Source: Macrotrachela quadricornifera
Taxonomy: Eukaryota; Rotifera; Eurotatoria; Philodinida; Philodinidae
DNA length: 64,000 nucleotides
NCBI GenBank assembly: GCA_022393335.1
Contig: JAJEKB010000361.1
Coordinates: 109,293-173,292, forward strand
Direction: 5' to 3'
Of the stretch, positions 13,352-25,902 are shown piece by piece. The notes under the pieces are model-generated. The model searched no databases and had not been told where the DNA came from. It saw nothing but the letters and a program-made list of their open reading frames with translations. Within the stretch, counting starts at the first letter, position 1. The number at the start of each line of letters is the position of its first letter. The translations under genes and the position numbers were made by a program.

Positions 13352-15832
13352 TGTATATAAACCAAAATTAGCTATTGATTGCTTTCTTTCTTTTTAGTGA
13401 TTGTTTTATTATGTCTTTGTATAATCGGTAGATGTATGTTGTACGAAAACGAATGTAATCAAATCATTTTTTTCCCTATTCTGTTAATCTATGTGCAATC
13501 AAGCGTACTATAATGCATAGCAAGATTAAATATGATATCGACATAAATATTGATCATGACGCATATATAAATAGTACATAGTATTAACCAATAAACCAAA
13601 TACAAACTGATAACGTTACGAGTAAAAAAGTTTAATCAATTATTTGTATCTATTATCAAGGCATTTAACATAAGATTAATTTATCATTTTATTTCCATAA
13701 CATTTTACTATATTAATAAAAAATGTTTAGTTATTTTTATAATTTAGACAACTTTTTGTAACAAAGCATTGTTAAATAGATAATAATGACGAAGGTGAAG
13801 TAGGGGCAAACGAGTATATTCTTGCCTTCGTTCTATTTTCTACGTAGCACATAATATTAATTCTTAAGGCTTCCTTCTCCTTAAATAATATCAATTTTCG
13901 TCAAAAATTTCAAAAATGAGATAAATGCATCGGAAAATAGCCTATCTTCAGATTTTTCAATAACATGAATTTTTTTGGCGCTCTATTTCTAACAAGATAT
14001 CCACGATGTACTACTCAAAAAAACCGGCTATTTTTGACTACTGTTTGGTTGATATCTCTGTCAAACGCCATAATATAGAGTTGAAAATTTTACCACAGCC
14101 TCATCACTTCAGCCCATTTGAACGTACCAGGGTCGAGATTGGTTTTTGAGTCGTGGGGTAGGCCTTAAATGTGAAAGGTAGTTTCTAGGATGATAGAAAA
14201 TTGATAATAAAAATAGTGATTCTGAGCCCACAGTATAATCATAGTGTAATGTAAAAATATCAGTTCTATTGGTTTTAGAGATACAAAATATCCCTATGAG
14301 AGAACATTCAGTCTTAACGACACCACCATATTACTTTTCTCAACCTATATGAAAAGAGTTTTGTGAATCGAAAAGTCGGTTGCAGTAATATTTTGCACTT
14401 TTTTAATATTTAGGTACTCTCTGTTCCAATACAATGCTTGCTCATAGAGTCATCCAAGCATCATCTAATTAATATCAGCATATCTTTTGAAAGTAGTTTC
14501 GTATTGCTGACAAAATGATTATTGAATGCTCTTTGAGTGCCAAATAAGAACTACTGCAAAGGATTCAAAATTAGAGATGAGATTGATATTCCGACCATAA
14601 GCGAAAAAAGAATCTAAAATCTTTGGAAACTTTAAACAATCAGGAGGATAACTACCTGGTATCGTTGTTTACGACTGCCTATAGTATGTTATGATCTAAG
14701 ATCCTTTTCAAGGATCATTTTGTTTATGCATAGATCCACAAAAAATCAAACGTATCTTGATCTAACCTTCCTCTATAACTATAAATAGCGTTTATCTCTT
14801 TAGTCTTTTTACAAGGTTAATAAGAACTGATGGGACTAAAAGGAGTAAAGACTAATGGGTTAAAGAATGTTTATACTTTAAGAAGGAAAGTTAGGTCAGA
14901 ATAAGCTTGACTTCTCACAGGTGTTTCTCTTTATGATGCCATATTGTACAGTAGGTGACTATGGTATTTAATAGTAAATAAAGATGTCAAAATAAAAAAT
15001 AATATTTAAAAATTTATGAATTTTAAAAAGCTATTATAGCATTACACACAACTTTGATTGAGAATAAGAATGTCAAAAATATAAACGAGAGTGGAAGAGA
15101 TCTCTATTCTCATAAACTGTTATTGTCAACATTTTTATGTACGACCAAAGTTTACAGAATTGTTGTACTATCTAACAATCTATTCACAATAAATTCTATC
15201 GCACTTTATGATCTATCGAATTAGCCAAAGCTAGAAAAATATTGGTTTTTGTATAAATAGTTTTACTTTATTTTTTCATATCAGTTGTTGTAATATCTTT
15301 TATAGAAGACATTCGACTTTTAAGGATTAATTGAAGTAATTATCTACAAGAAGGATCAGAAAGTGACAAGGAAGAGTATTTTAGTAAGATAATGCTTTAT
15401 GTCAACTATCCTGATGATTACTAACAACAGTTGTTAATTTTTCTATGTATTGTGGTTACCACATAGTAGAATTTTTCTATTTCAAGTTAGTCGACAAAGA
15501 ATAAAGATATATTATTTGATAATGAAATAAACTTTCAAAATATTATTTTTAAATAAGAAGAATATTAAATGGAAGGATTCTGAATTGTAAGCAAAATAAA
15601 TCACGGTAAATTCATATTAATATTTAGTTTTCGTATTCGACAATCAATTTCCTATGAATATGTTAAATTCGAAATCTTGTCTTTCCTATTGACTTATATA
15701 ATTAACTACTATAAAAATGAAATTAATCATATCTGATTATCAATGAAAAAATTTTAAAATCTTCCAAAAATTCTTTACAATAAATCTTTAATATGTTAAA
15801 TATTATATTTTTCATGAAAAAATTCGCATAAT
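13352..15832. other. Spacer between the two SAM-like paralogues
   Basis: 2.5 kb without a supported gene. It includes a GC-richer, non-repetitive-looking block at about 14030-14180 and a short perfect hairpin at 14700-14716 (GATCCTT, loop TTC, AAGGATC). No coding frame of note. Confidence 0.5.
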
Positions 15833-16826
15833 TTAGAGAAGAATTTCTGATTGTACACTATCATAGTCTTGATCAATATTTTTCATTTCATTTTCTTTTC
15901 GTTTTCTTGCTGTTAATGTTTTTCGTCTTTGCCATCTTTCTGTTCGAATTCGTTGACTAAGACTTCGACATAAAAATGACCATGGTTTTGGTCCAGCTGT
16001 ACCTATATTAGGATATTTTTCATATAGAGTTTGTCCTATAGCTCGATATTCATGTTGTTCACGAAGACATGGCTTTATTGACATAACCCATCGAGCTAAT
16101 TCGTTAATAAAAGCTGCCCATTGTTTATGTATTGTATTTGTTTTTAGTGCATCTATTATATTAGCAGAAAAACTAGGCAATATACTTGGATATGTAAATA
16201 CATAATCACATGATAATGATAATTCAGAAATATGTGATGAAGAATATGAATTACTATTATTATCATCATCATCATTATTATTTTTATTATTAATAGTTGA
16301 TTCTCGTTTAATATTTGATGATGAAGATGTCATAAATTGTTGTTTCCAATCATTATTTTCAATATCTTCTTCAGCAAATTTATAGATATGTTCAAGAATT
16401 TCCTACAAAATAATATATTAATGATTATAAAAACGACTATTTCATACCGGTGAATCAATAATTTGTTCATTTTTTATATTCAAATTTTGTGTAGATTGCT
16501 AAGTAGAAAAAAAATAAACGCGAGACAATTCTTTTAAATAAATATATATATAATAACATACAAATTTTTGTAATACATTCCAAAATTGTTTACGATCACG
16601 AAATGTAAAACCATATTCATTTTTAAATAAATGTTCAACATCATCACGATCCATCATTTCTAAATCTTCATCACTAATATGTTGTTCTATGTAAATATCA
16701 TATAAATAAAAACCTTTTTTTTTTTGATATCATATATAATTTACTTTCAATAATTGTAATCATTGTATCAGATATACCATATTGAAGAAGATATGATATA
16801 TGTCGTTTAATATTCTTATTAGTCAT
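15833..16826 (-). CDS. SAM-like domain protein, tandem paralogue 2 (SAMD3-like)
   Basis: Exons 16745-16826, 16562-16686, 16448-16498 and 15833-16402 give 275 aa. Exons 1 and 2 have exactly the lengths (82 and 125 nt) and phases of the paralogue at 12361-13351, so the pair arose by gene duplication with introns in place. The SAM-like N-terminus is strongly kept (MDRDDVEHLFKNEYGFTFRD), the middle is free (a Ser/Asn/Asp-rich low-complexity run), and the C-terminal domain is kept in pattern: HEYRAIGQTLYEKYPNIG, KPWSFLCRSLSQRIR, then an Arg/Lys-rich stretch. The basic tail might be a nuclear signal; that is inference. No enzyme motif is seen. Confidence 0.82.
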
Positions 16827-17690
16827 ATTTAATTATGATGATAATAATTGCATTGGATATGTAATGTGAAATAGTGTAGTTTTATTTATTAATTTATTTT
16901 TTTTCTATTGATGATATGTTGGCGCGTGATATCAAACACGTTGTGATGAAAGTTTGTATTATGAATATGTTATTTACATTTTATAAATAAATCATAAATT
17001 TTCATCTCACAGAATTGACAAATTGATTAGAATAAAAAAAACATGCTACACTTGAACTTTATAAAAAAAATCTACAATATATGTCCACAATTTCGAGATA
17101 ATATCAAACTATTGGTTATAGTCTGGAACACATGATAGAGATAACAGTTGTCTAGTACTAGAACACTATTTAACAACTGTTGAATTACATACTGATTGAC
17201 AAGAATTTTGTTGCACCAAAAGCAATAAGATTTAGAAGTATATTTTTTAGGTTTATTCATTTCGAAAAATTTCTATTTATATGTATTAAAAAAAATAGAT
17301 TATTATTCGTAGTCGATATAACTTGATCTACTTACTGTAAAATAAAGATATGTAAAATAAATTTTTTAGATATCTTTTCATTGGTAAATAAACTAGTAAA
17401 TAGATTACATAAAATTTTATCTAAAGCATTAAAATCATGGATATATTACAATCTATATTTTCTACTAGCTTCGTAAGAATCCTTATTTATTATAAATTTA
17501 GTTTCAATCACATTTTGAAATGTATGCATAAAGAGAAAATAATAATTCATATATAATTATTAAATAGCTAGTTTATTTATATTTTAAATCGAAAATAAAC
17601 AAACGAAATGACGTGATACATAGTCAATAACTAATTATATCAAAACGTATACAGAAAAAAAAAGATACTAAGTAATAACCTATCATTTAT
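16827..17690. other. Intergenic, no feature recognised
   Basis: Promoter side of SAM-like paralogue 2 and 3' side of the QSOX gene. The block at 17090-17260 shares a short stretch (ACATACTGATYRACAAGAATT, near 17190) with 23970, inside the inverted-repeat element, which may mark a dispersed repeat. Confidence 0.4.
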
Positions 17691-20600
17691 TTAATAAATG
17701 AAAAAAAATATAAGTGAAAATAATGATAATAATAAATGATTATATCGTTGATTTCTTGCTGTATTTTGTTTGTCCGGTAAATCTTTTTGATTAGATTGTA
17801 AAGTATAATATTCTTTTAAATAATTATAAGTTTCATTTTCATCATATTCTAAAGCATTATTATTTTTATCAACTTGACGAACACATTTATTACATTGTTG
17901 TTTTGTTGGAAATTGTACTTTTGGCCAAGATGGATCATTTGATAATTCATCATTTTCAAGTCGTTTATTTACTTTATTATGACCTAAATATAATATAAAA
18001 TAATAAAAAATTTATTTAAATCAAATAATTTACCTTTCCAAAGATATAAAACACTTTCTTTATAAGAATTAATTTCATTTTTAGCATTTGATGTCATATT
18101 CATAAAATGTTTTGAACATTCTTCACAAAGAAAAAATTTTTCAATAAAATTTTGAATTGCTAAGATTATATCTGTTGGTTTAGCATCTGATTTTACTATA
18201 TAAATATAAAAATAAATATTTATTTTTTTTTTTATTTTTTTTATTAATTTACATGTTTTTTTTTCAGCAAGTATTGCTTGTTTAACAGTTAAACTGTGAA
18301 ATAAAACCCATAATGAACATGTATAACCACGTTTACCTGAATCAGATCCTTTACAATGATCAAATCTTACTTCTGGCAATTTAATTGTCTATTTAAAAAA
18401 AAAAATTGAAAAATTGAAAATATTTCTAATTCTATTTAACAATCAGTCATATTTATTCTTTTAAATACTTAACAAAACTTTTCAAATAGCATTAAATATT
18501 AAATAGTCATTCATCCGAATACACTTAAAATGAATAAATAACTACAGATGTTTATTAATTAATGGTTGATATTCAATAACAACATGTGCAAGTCATGTAA
18601 TAGACGACGAACTCCTACTTCCTAAGTTTAATTAATAGTGCATATTTTTCGAGATTTTTATTTACTAATTGAAAACTTAATCTATGAAGAATTCTTAAAA
18701 AATCACAAACTAGGAAAAAATTTTAATTGAAACCTTTAGAAAAAAAATTTAGTATAATTCAAGATCCTGCGTCTTTTCTTATAGGGAAGAGAATGGTAAT
18801 TTAGCTTATAATTAGAAATCGATAAGGAAATGTATGACTATTTAACATTAAAGAGTAGATAAATGAAATCCTTTTCAAATTACATGTAGAGTGTTCGAAC
18901 AAACTGCACGAAAAATAACTTCATTACCTATTAACCTTTATTTTCTTTTTCGAATGACAGGTACTATTACGAAGTTTTTTATTTAGACAGATCAACTTCA
19001 CAAATACTGTTTAATATGTTACTGCTTTCGATTTGAGAGAAATTACCCAAAACGTTGTTTTTTATAGTTCAATTTCTTGTATGTTTTTTTTTTTGAGTCA
19101 GATCTTGCAGTATTATTTATACGTATTTGTGTTGATATGCCATTATAAAATGAATTCTAATAATGTCAAGACTACACGTCAGAAAGCTCATGGGATCAAT
19201 TCATCAGTTACTGTTTAAAACGATAGTGCAACCTCAAAATATTGCAAAAATAAAAACGTAAGAAATTGAAACATTATAAGAGCTACATTGACTAACAGTC
19301 TTTCTCAAATCAAAGAAAAAGATTAATTTCTCTATTTTGATTATTTTCAAAAATTAAGTAAAGATTAAAAAAAGAAATTTTATATTTTTATATATAATTA
19401 AATAAAATTACCGATGTTGAATTAATGTAATTTTGAAATTCTTTTGATGTTAATGTTGTATGTTTATTCATAAAATTAATTAAATCATGAAGAAAACTTT
19501 TCATCATTTCACTTCCGGGATAATACTATGTAAAAAAAAAAAAAAAATTTAATTTCCTTCGTTCTAAAAATATATATTCTCTACTTTATGAAGTATATTA
19601 AGCCAAGCTTTAATATCTTCATATGCTGATGTCAATTTCCTACGAAGATCTCTAATCATCCAAACAACAGCACTATCAATATCAGTTAATGTTGGTCTCA
19701 TCGAACCAATTACTTTTCTAAATAAATAAGAGAAAAATATGTTTGATTTTTTTCTTTTTTTTTTAGTAAATATATAATTACTTTGAAGGTTTATTTGTAT
19801 GAGAAATAGGATTTTTGTTTAATACAAATTTTTCCATTGCTTTTGTTGAATTAGTTCTACAAAAAATATAAATAAATATTACAAAAATTATATTCTTTTA
19901 CTTACTGTTCCAGTGAAATTTGTCCATTACTATCTCTTGTTCCTTTCCAAATACTAACATCATGTATGATTGAATTTTTTAAAGGTAAACGATAAATTGG
20001 TTCTTTAGAGACAGTTTTTGAATTATTTAATACATACTACGAAAAAAAAAAGGAAATTTATTTTTTTTAAATTATAAAATAAATAATAAATATTTACAAG
20101 ACTATAAAGTAGAATATCATCTGAAACGAATAATTGAAATTTTTTTATATGTTTTGGAATAATAGTATTTAAATCATCTTTTGTCTTTGGTCTTAAAAAA
20201 AAATCAAGTAACAATAAATAAAATTTTTTTTTATAATTATAAAATAAAAAATATTTACTCAATCATTTGACGGATTGGCCACGATTTTCCATAACAATGA
20301 TGTGCAATTTTATTTATTTTTTTTATTGACCACATTAATATATCTTCTGGTGTTGTATCATTATTTCGCATATTTGAATCAAATGCTAATTGCGTTGAAT
20401 TTGTTAATGGACAAAATATTCGCCATTGAGGAAAAGCATTATCAGGACAAACATCAACTTGTGCTGTTGTTTCTTCAGCACAATCATATGCACCAATTTT
20501 AATATATCTTGACCAACCTAAAAAATTAAACAATAAAAAATTTTTTTTATTTTTTATTTTGACCTATTGCATATTGTGCGGCAGCTTCCCAACCAGGTTT

Positions 20601-20834
20601 AGCATGTTTACAAAAACCACAATAAGTAAGATATTGAAATATAAACCATACTGGATGATGTATTTTAGAAGAATTTGTATTTGACTTTAATAATGATGTC
20701 CAATTAGATCGTGTTAAATATTTTGTTTTATTCCATAATAATTGATCTTCATCATCATCATCTTCAATAATATAAGTCCATGATAATGAAATAAGAAGAA
20801 AAAATATTAAAAGATATATTGAAGAAAAATACAT
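17691..20834 (-). CDS. QSOX1: Quiescin sulfhydryl oxidase (QSOX)
   Basis: Ten exons: 20564-20834, 20259-20517, 20098-20191, 19906-20036, 19782-19856, 19585-19717, 19412-19525, 18253-18388, 18034-18195, 17691-17983; 555 aa. A signal peptide (YLLIFFLLISLSWTYI) leads into a thioredoxin domain with the redox pair in YCGFCKHAKPGWEAA, then helical parts, then the Erv/ALR domain with its FAD-site and CxxC pairs (KRGYTCSLWVLFHSL; FLCEECSKHF; QCNKC). The C-terminus is a hydrophobic anchor (LLLSLFSLIFFFIY). The family oxidises thiols to disulfides in the secretory pathway, passing electrons through FAD to oxygen. Intron 7 (18389-19411, 1 kb) is far longer than the others. ATG at 20834 is preceded by TTTGCAG, so a 5' UTR intron may end there. 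Symbol by family; QSOX1 versus QSOX2 cannot be told. Confidence 0.92.
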
Positions 20835-21485
20835 CTGCAAATATGTATATCGTTAGAAATAAGTGTACAATTGATTGAGTATACACAAGAAAAAGATGAG
20901 AAAATAAGCCTTTTCACACATACAAATGCCTGATTGTCATAGACATATACATACATAAATTGTTGTTTATATGATTAGCATGAAATCTTCTTCTTCTTTT
21001 TTTTTTTTTCTTTTCTTTTTCTATTCTTTACTTATTTATTCGTTCTGTATATATTCCATGTAAAGCTTGAGATACACAATAGATGTTTTATCATCACCGT
21101 ATCGTCTATATTCTCTCTATATGTTGCCCGTTGACTTGTTTCTTTCTTTAGATCAACCCAGTAGAGAACAACCATAGAATATATTTAGCAATCAACGTCA
21201 TCATGTCATATTTTTCTTTTATCTCTTTTTCTTATCAATATTCGCATCAGAGATTATAAACGGATATCCCTAAAGAATTTCTCAGTAGTTCGTTGTTTTT
21301 TAATAATCAATAATCATATATTTATGTGTGCTTATTCATTGTTTTCGATGTTTTATTGCCTTTCCTTAATTCATATAACAATACAAAGAAGAAACCATCC
21401 TCTTCTCCTCATAATAAAGACATAAACACACACACACACATCGATAAAAATATAATGATGAATAAATTTTTAGTTTTTATTTAAT
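20835..21485. other. Intergenic between QSOX and GM2A-like genes
   Basis: Promoter side of QSOX and 3' flank of the GM2-activator-like gene. Contains a CA run at 21424-21440. Nothing else recognised. Confidence 0.5.
21424..21440. repeat. (CA)n microsatellite
   Basis: Short uninterrupted CA run in the spacer. Confidence 0.85.
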
Positions 21486-22222
21486 TTATTTTTGTGGTTT
21501 GACGGAGAAACTGATGTCAAAACAACCATAAATGTTACCAACAGAAGCTCTAAGATTAACATCGAAATCACCAACACTTAACCATGATGCATATCTTTAA
21601 TAAATAAATAAATAAATAAATAAATAGATATAAAGTAAAACAAAAAATAAAATACTTACTCGGGAGCTTTTGGAATTTCAACATCCATTTCAATATCAAG
21701 ATTTCGTGTTGTTACACTGACGGGGCAGTTACAATCGATACCATGTTTACGAAGGGTATCTGGACATGCACCGTCTTCATATTTAACAAGACGTTTCATT
21801 AAAGCACATAAATCAGTATATGAACTGTAAGATAAAAATATAAAAAACTAACTGAATCAAATTTAATTACTGACCATGAGCCAATTTGTTCACCTTCAAC
21901 TTTATAGCAGTTTATAGGTAATTTGATACCACTGACAGTACGCATAATTTTGACATCAGCTTTAACAACGCCTTTTATTTCTTCATTAGCAGCAATAGCA
22001 AATGAAATTTTTCCTGGTCCGGGTTGAATAATTGGCATTGGAGTGTAAGAAAGACGATCGACCTTAACATTTCGTGATCCTAATTACATAAAATTAAAAT
22101 AAATTCAATTTTTAATTTTTTTTTTACATACCACAGTCAGTAAATTTCATTTCTTTGTATGTTTGCGAAGATGCATAGGCAACAAAGCAAAGAAAAACAA
22201 CGATGCAGCTTTTTGATATCAT
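21486..22222 (-). CDS. GM2-activator-like secreted lipid-binding protein
   Basis: Exons 22132-22222, 21875-22079, 21660-21824 and 21486-21594 give 189 aa, close to human GM2A (193 aa). The first ~19 residues are a signal peptide (SCIVVFLCFVAYASS). The mature part carries eight cysteines in the GM2A order: TDCGS, INCYK, IGSCSYTDLC, GACPD, IDCNCPV, YGCFD, allowing four disulfides. PIIQPGPGKISF matches the start of the ML/GM2A beta-cup and ASWLSVGDFDV the lipid-cavity loop. The family lifts glycolipids out of membranes and presents them to hydrolases in lysosomes; in invertebrates it may act as a general lipid carrier. NPC2, the other ML-type family, is a worse match. An (AAAT)n run lies in intron 3. 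Confidence 0.9.
21598..21627. repeat. (AAAT)n tetranucleotide repeat
   Basis: About seven AAAT units in the last intron of the GM2A-like gene, right beside the splice acceptor. Confidence 0.9.
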
Positions 22223-24363
22223 TATTGTTGTATGTGTATTGTCAATATGATTTTAGTGCTTTACTAATTCTGATTAACTAAAATAACTCGCCTTATATAG
22301 TATAGATCGAACAGCTGCTTCAGTTTCTGATTTTTTTTTTATTTCCAAACACCTACATTTTAAATATTATTCTGCGTACGAATATACGAATAGCTTTTGA
22401 GAACAAAAAATTATTTGCATAGATGTGGATAAATATTAACAATAAAAAAATAAAAAAAGAACGTTAACCGAAATAATAAACATTACTTTTGTAGACATTT
22501 AATTCTTATAGTTAGTAGTACATTTAAATTGTTTATAGAAAATTAATGTATTATATTGTCTAGAGAATTTTATTCATTCATAGAATGTTCTATGATCAAC
22601 TGCATATCGTTTTGGTGTGGAATTTATAAATATCATTAATTATCATGACAGATAAATTAGTTTTATACGGAAAAGATAAGGTACATTGAAGTTTTTTGAT
22701 TGTTTATTAACAATTTTTTTCACAAACAGTTATTTGATAAATAAAAATGATTCGATTAAGTTTAGATTCTGTATATGTAATTTAAGATCGACAAAAAAAG
22801 TTTTTTCAATTATATAGTAATATATCATTAGAATAATTCATAAATGAACTGAATCGAATTATTATCTTATTTAATTCGAAGAATTGAGGAATAATATTCA
22901 GTTTCATTACTGTTCAAGATATTATTAGATTTCCAACATAATCTAAATTTAATTAAGATGATTATTTAAAAGTCTTTTTTTATCACTTTATGATCATCGT
23001 GTAGTATGATGTATTTTCACCATAGCATGAAAATTAATAAAATCATCACTATTATTCATCGATTGAGTTCTCTTATTTTCGATCTATTAGTATTTTTGTG
23101 AAATAGATTAGTTAGAAGTAATATTATTGAGAAAAGGATGCTCTTATCTAGTAAACTGATTTATTTTCTATATTTTATTGGCTTTAGTTCTGTTTGAGAA
23201 TACTAATATTTATATTTATATTTCGTTTTACTTATCTTTTTGTTATCATCGAACGTATAAGAGACTATATTTGAAGTGTTTGCGTGTAATAAGTATCAAT
23301 TTATCTTTTTAAATATACTTTTGACGATAGTCAAAAAATCGGCCTTAACCGCAATTCTCTTGTTGAACATGAATAAGGTATAAAAAATGGCCATATACTA
23401 CTTTATTGGTCCCTAACACTGGTTGTTTTTCTTTCATCCATCAATCTTTCTCTCTTATTTCAACCACTTTGCTAGTATAACAGATGCTTATTTATCACAT
23501 TCTCTATTTCTTCTTACTTTTGATCTTGTTATCTCTTTGATCTTGCTCTCTTTTCTATTAAGAAAATCTATTTTTGATCATTAAATTTTTTCTACTTGTG
23601 ACATTTCATCACCTCTTCTTGGATGTCTTATTCCTATGTACGTAATCTCTTGACCACATTCAGTGCTTTGTTTTCAGAGATCAAACAAATTAACACATGA
23701 TCAAACTAATTAGTTCATGATGAAGCCAATTAATGTATTGCCAAAACAGTTGTATAATCAAATAGGTTAATGAATAGGATGCATGTACATATCGACTCAA
23801 GAGTAAAGAAACAAAGTAAGAAATACGGAAGGTTCTGAAAAGATATATAAATGCTTCTCGTATATACTCATACAATTATCACATACGTCTGTTGTTTTGT
23901 TTAAGCTCAAAACTTTTTTCGTAGTATCTCATTTTTAGGTAACTTTTTACATAATCAGTCTGTAAACAACATACTGATCAACAAGAATTACAAAAAAGCT
24001 GTAGATATATAACAATTATATAAATGTACACAAGAGAATTTTATACTAGCAAAGTGGTTGAATTAAGAGAGAAAGATTGATGAAAGAAAAATAAGTGTTG
24101 TTGACCACAATAAGTAGTACATGGCTGTTTTGTGTGTATTTTTGTGATTAAAGATCATATTTGAATGATGTAAAATCTATGATTTGATTACTTAAAATAA
24201 ATAGTTTATGAAAACAATTAGATTTGTTAACCTTGGATATATATGAATTGAATTTAATCTTGAAAAACTCATTCGTTTATTAAAAATAAGTGATGTAAAT
24301 TTTCACATTTTATTTTTCTTTCAATAAACTTAATTTTTATGAAAAGGCACTATGTATATATAT
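22223..24363. other. Intergenic, holds an inverted-repeat element
   Basis: No supported gene. A GM2A promoter should lie near 22223-22330. The interval 23383-24130 is framed by long inverted repeats and is listed separately. Confidence 0.5.
23383..24130. mobile_element. Foldback/TIR-type non-autonomous element
   Basis: The left arm, 23383-23480, is repeated in inverted form at 24041-24130. Kept blocks include GGCCATATACTACT / GCCATGTACTACT, TTTTTCTTTCATC, CATCAATCTTTCTCTCTTA and TTCAACCACTTTGCTAGTAT (23460-23479; inverse at 24042-24062). Arms are roughly 90 bp and about 85% alike by eye, around a spacer of about 560 bp without a coding frame. This is the shape of a MITE or foldback element. 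I could not see clear target-site duplications. Confidence 0.7.
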
Positions 24364-25902
24364 TCAAATCTTTTCATGTGTTAAATAATCTTGTAATAGT
24401 TGACAAGCATCAGGATCATATTGAAATGACTAGATCAAACAAGAAATTGAATTAATTCATAACAGATTAGATAAAATTTTACCTTTTTATACATTATTAC
24501 AGCTTGATTTGAATCTTTCTTTATTCCATAACCACGTTCAAGACATCTACCAAGAATAAATGTTGATAAAGCAATACCTTTTCGAATATATTGTGGTAAA
24601 CAACATGATGCTCTTGATAATTCATCTATATTATCCAAAACAGATACTCTAAATTCATAAGAAAAAAACAAAACTTTCTTATACTATTATCTATTTTATT
24701 AAATAACCTTTTTGCTAAATCTGTTGCTTTTGTATATAGTTTTCTTGTATAATATGCATAAACAAGAAGACCCATAGCCTAGAAAATTTTATTTTAATAT
24801 TTTCTATCGTATTGTTAATCTTTAACTTACATAAATATTTCCTCGTTCAGATGCTTGTCGTAAATAATCAATAGCTTGATTAATATTTTTATTTGTACCA
24901 ATACCAAATAAATTCATCGCACCTATTGCACCTACAATTAAAGAATCAATTTTTGTTTTTAAATATTTCAAAATTATTAATTATTTTACCAAGACTTTCA
25001 AGTGATCCATATCTTGATGCTTGATTATGCCAATAGAATGCTTTTGTTAAATTATAAAAATTTGAATTTTTTCGTGAATAAAAAAAAGCAAGAGCTGTTT
25101 GAGCTTCTACAACTGGCTTATGTATATCATCACGAGCGGCTAATAACCACCATCTAAATTCACATATTTGTATAGATAAACATTTCAATTTTTTAAAATT
25201 ACTTTTCAGCATTTTCTTCGGAATGTGGTGCACCATATCCTTGAAAAAAAGCTTTACCTAAATGAAATTCTGCATATGGTTTGACAAAATCATGTGGATC
25301 ATTTTCTTTTAATGTTATTTGAAGCATCATTTGATAAGCATTTTCCTGAGAATATTCACAAAGAAAAAAATAATTATCAATTATTATATTTAGAAGTAAT
25401 TAATCAAACCGGTGTACAATCTTTAGGTGCTACTCCTTCAAAACACATTACGGCAAGTTGATATAGTGCTATAGAGAAAAATTAAAGAACTTTGTTTAAT
25501 AAGATAATATATGATTTTAAAAAATAAATATACCTCGTAGATCAGCATATTCAAGCTTTAAATACCATCTCCATGCTTTATCATATTGTTCTGTATCATA
25601 ATAAAATTGTGCAAGTAGAAAATATGCTTCACGAGCTCGACATTTACATTTAATTGGGTCATATACATTCATTCCACATTCACATTCAGTTAATGCAATT
25701 AAATCATTTTCAATTTCTTCTTCTCGACCATTTCGACGTAACAATTCACGTGTATTATCTCTCTAAAGAATTATTTTTAATAATAAAATATTTATTATTA
25801 TTAAAAACTTACAAGTATAAGTCGTTCTATCATAAATTCTCTAGCACCTAATGCTTGTGGAACAGGAACTGCAAGTTTTTCTCCAATAATATGTGCAGAC
25901 AT
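24364..25902 (-). CDS. LRP2BP: LRP2-binding protein homologue (Sel1-like repeats)
   Basis: Nine exons: 25813-25902, 25534-25762, 25410-25468, 25203-25345, 24990-25153, 24831-24931, 24708-24778, 24483-24648, 24364-24429; 362 aa against 347 in human. It is built of Sel1-like/TPR helical repeats: AREAYFLLAQFYYDTEQYDK, ALYQLAVMCFEGVAP, FHLGKAFFQGYGAP, FYWHNQASRYGSLESLGAIG, AIDYLRQASERGNIYAMG and GRCLERGYGIKKDSNQAV. The wording ...KAFYWH..A..GSLES.G and ASERGNIYA is close to vertebrate LRP2BP. No signal peptide or membrane segment, so cytosolic. In vertebrates the protein binds the tail of megalin (LRP2); whether that partner exists here is not shown. The exon 2 piece with CECGMNVYDPIKCKC is a Cys-rich insertion not typical of the family. 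Confidence 0.9.
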
